32,500 nucleotides of DNA, from NCBI GenBank assembly GCA_964570325.1, contig CAZMXS010000052.1:1-32500 (forward strand), given 5' to 3'. Below are positions 32,285-32,500 of this stretch, piece by piece; position 1 is the stretch's first letter; each line of letters opens with the position of its first letter. This DNA comes from CAZMXS01 sp964570325 (GTDB lineage Bacteria; Verrucomicrobiota; Kiritimatiellia; CAIQIC01; CAZMXS01). The position numbers were made by a program, and so were the translations under genes. The notes below the pieces were generated by a model. That model did not search any database, was not told the origin of the DNA, and saw only the letters and a list, made by a program, of their open reading frames with translations.

Positions 32285-32500
32285 TCAATAATTTCGGTTG
32301 AAGATCCGTACGACGTCATCAACTTCCAGACGTTCGTCGAAATAGAGTTGCGTATCGAATTTCTCGAAGCGGCGGTTGACGCGCCGCCGGGCCACGCGCT
32401 GGATATTCAGCAGGTTGCGGGCCGTGACGTTGTCAGTGGTGATGTTGCGCCCGCCGGAGCCGCAGCCCAGTGTAAACGAAGGGTGCAAGCTGTTGTACAA
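32285..32500 (-). CDS. Acylating (CoA-dependent) aldehyde dehydrogenase, C-terminal fragment
   Basis: 71 codons up to the stop; the rest lies beyond the window. The segment HPSFTLGCGSGGRNITTDNV is typical of the CoA-acylating aldehyde dehydrogenase module of AdhE and related EutE/PduP-like enzymes, which convert acetyl-CoA to acetaldehyde. The stop follows soon after (RIFNRNY), so there is no alcohol dehydrogenase half as in AdhE. The likely role is fermentation to ethanol or aldehyde turnover. The downstream STAS gene is 38 bp away. Confidence 0.75.
   Translation of the reverse strand: MYNSLHPSFTLGCGSGGRNITTDNVTARNLLNIQRVARRRVNRRFEKFDTQLYFDERLEVDDVVRIFNRNY

Noticed and set aside
1..32500. 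CRISPR array or insertion sequence.
   Set aside because: No regularly spaced repeats and no transposase found on either strand.

Overview
The window is GC-rich, tightly packed bacterial chromosome and reads like a member of the PVC superphylum, most plausibly a Kiritimatiellota or Verrucomicrobiota-like Gram-negative. That placement is an inference. It rests on secreted proteins with Tyr/Asn/Thr-rich C-terminal modules, a glycine-repeat beta-helix protein, lipoproteins, an L,D-transpeptidase and GAAGGAG-type ribosome binding sites. No 16S rRNA is present to confirm it. There are no transposases, integrases, phage genes or CRISPR arrays.

Layout. The window opens with the 3' part of an RNase R gene (3-1442, +). 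A long block on the minus strand follows. Read in its own direction (high to low coordinates) it is: a four-PAS hybrid histidine kinase (14657-11874), a secreted beta-helix repeat protein (11728-9770), and a six-gene signalling operon (9602-1469). The operon encodes a response-regulator/PP2C phosphatase, an RsbW-like ATPase fused to a STAS domain, CheA with two Hpt domains, CheW, a Cache chemoreceptor with several HAMP units, and CheB. Inside the operon the genes overlap or lie at most 37 bp apart.

The middle is mostly single housekeeping or envelope genes: a small lipoprotein (+), an MFS exporter (-), a secreted protein of unknown function (+), ilvD (-), ldhA (+), a lipoprotein L,D-transpeptidase (-), a secreted metzincin protease (+) and prfC (+). 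Convergent pairs are separated by hairpins; ldhA, the small lipoprotein and the unknown secreted protein have recognisable -35/-10 promoters.

Next comes a three-gene plus-strand unit: an 818-residue membrane-anchored protein with an amidotransferase-like domain and a C2H2-type Cys/His motif, an ABC ATPase and a 12-TM ABC-2 permease. After it lie a tRNA-Glu(UUC) on the minus strand and a secreted SGNH-hydrolase-like protein. The right edge has a stand-alone STAS protein and the 3' end of an acylating aldehyde dehydrogenase, both on the minus strand.

How the parts may work together. The most interesting feature is that a complete phosphorelay-plus-partner-switch toolkit sits in one operon: chemoreceptor, CheW, CheA, an REC-PP2C phosphatase, and an anti-sigma-type kinase domain joined to its STAS antagonist domain. 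No CheY, CheR or flagellar gene is visible. A plausible reading is that this array controls a STAS-based switch through the REC-PP2C protein, rather than, or in addition to, swimming. A second STAS protein lies about 22 kb away and could be another client. A second notable point is that the metalloprotease and the SGNH protein, otherwise unrelated, end in the same roughly 85-residue C-terminal domain, which suggests a shared surface-targeting or binding module.
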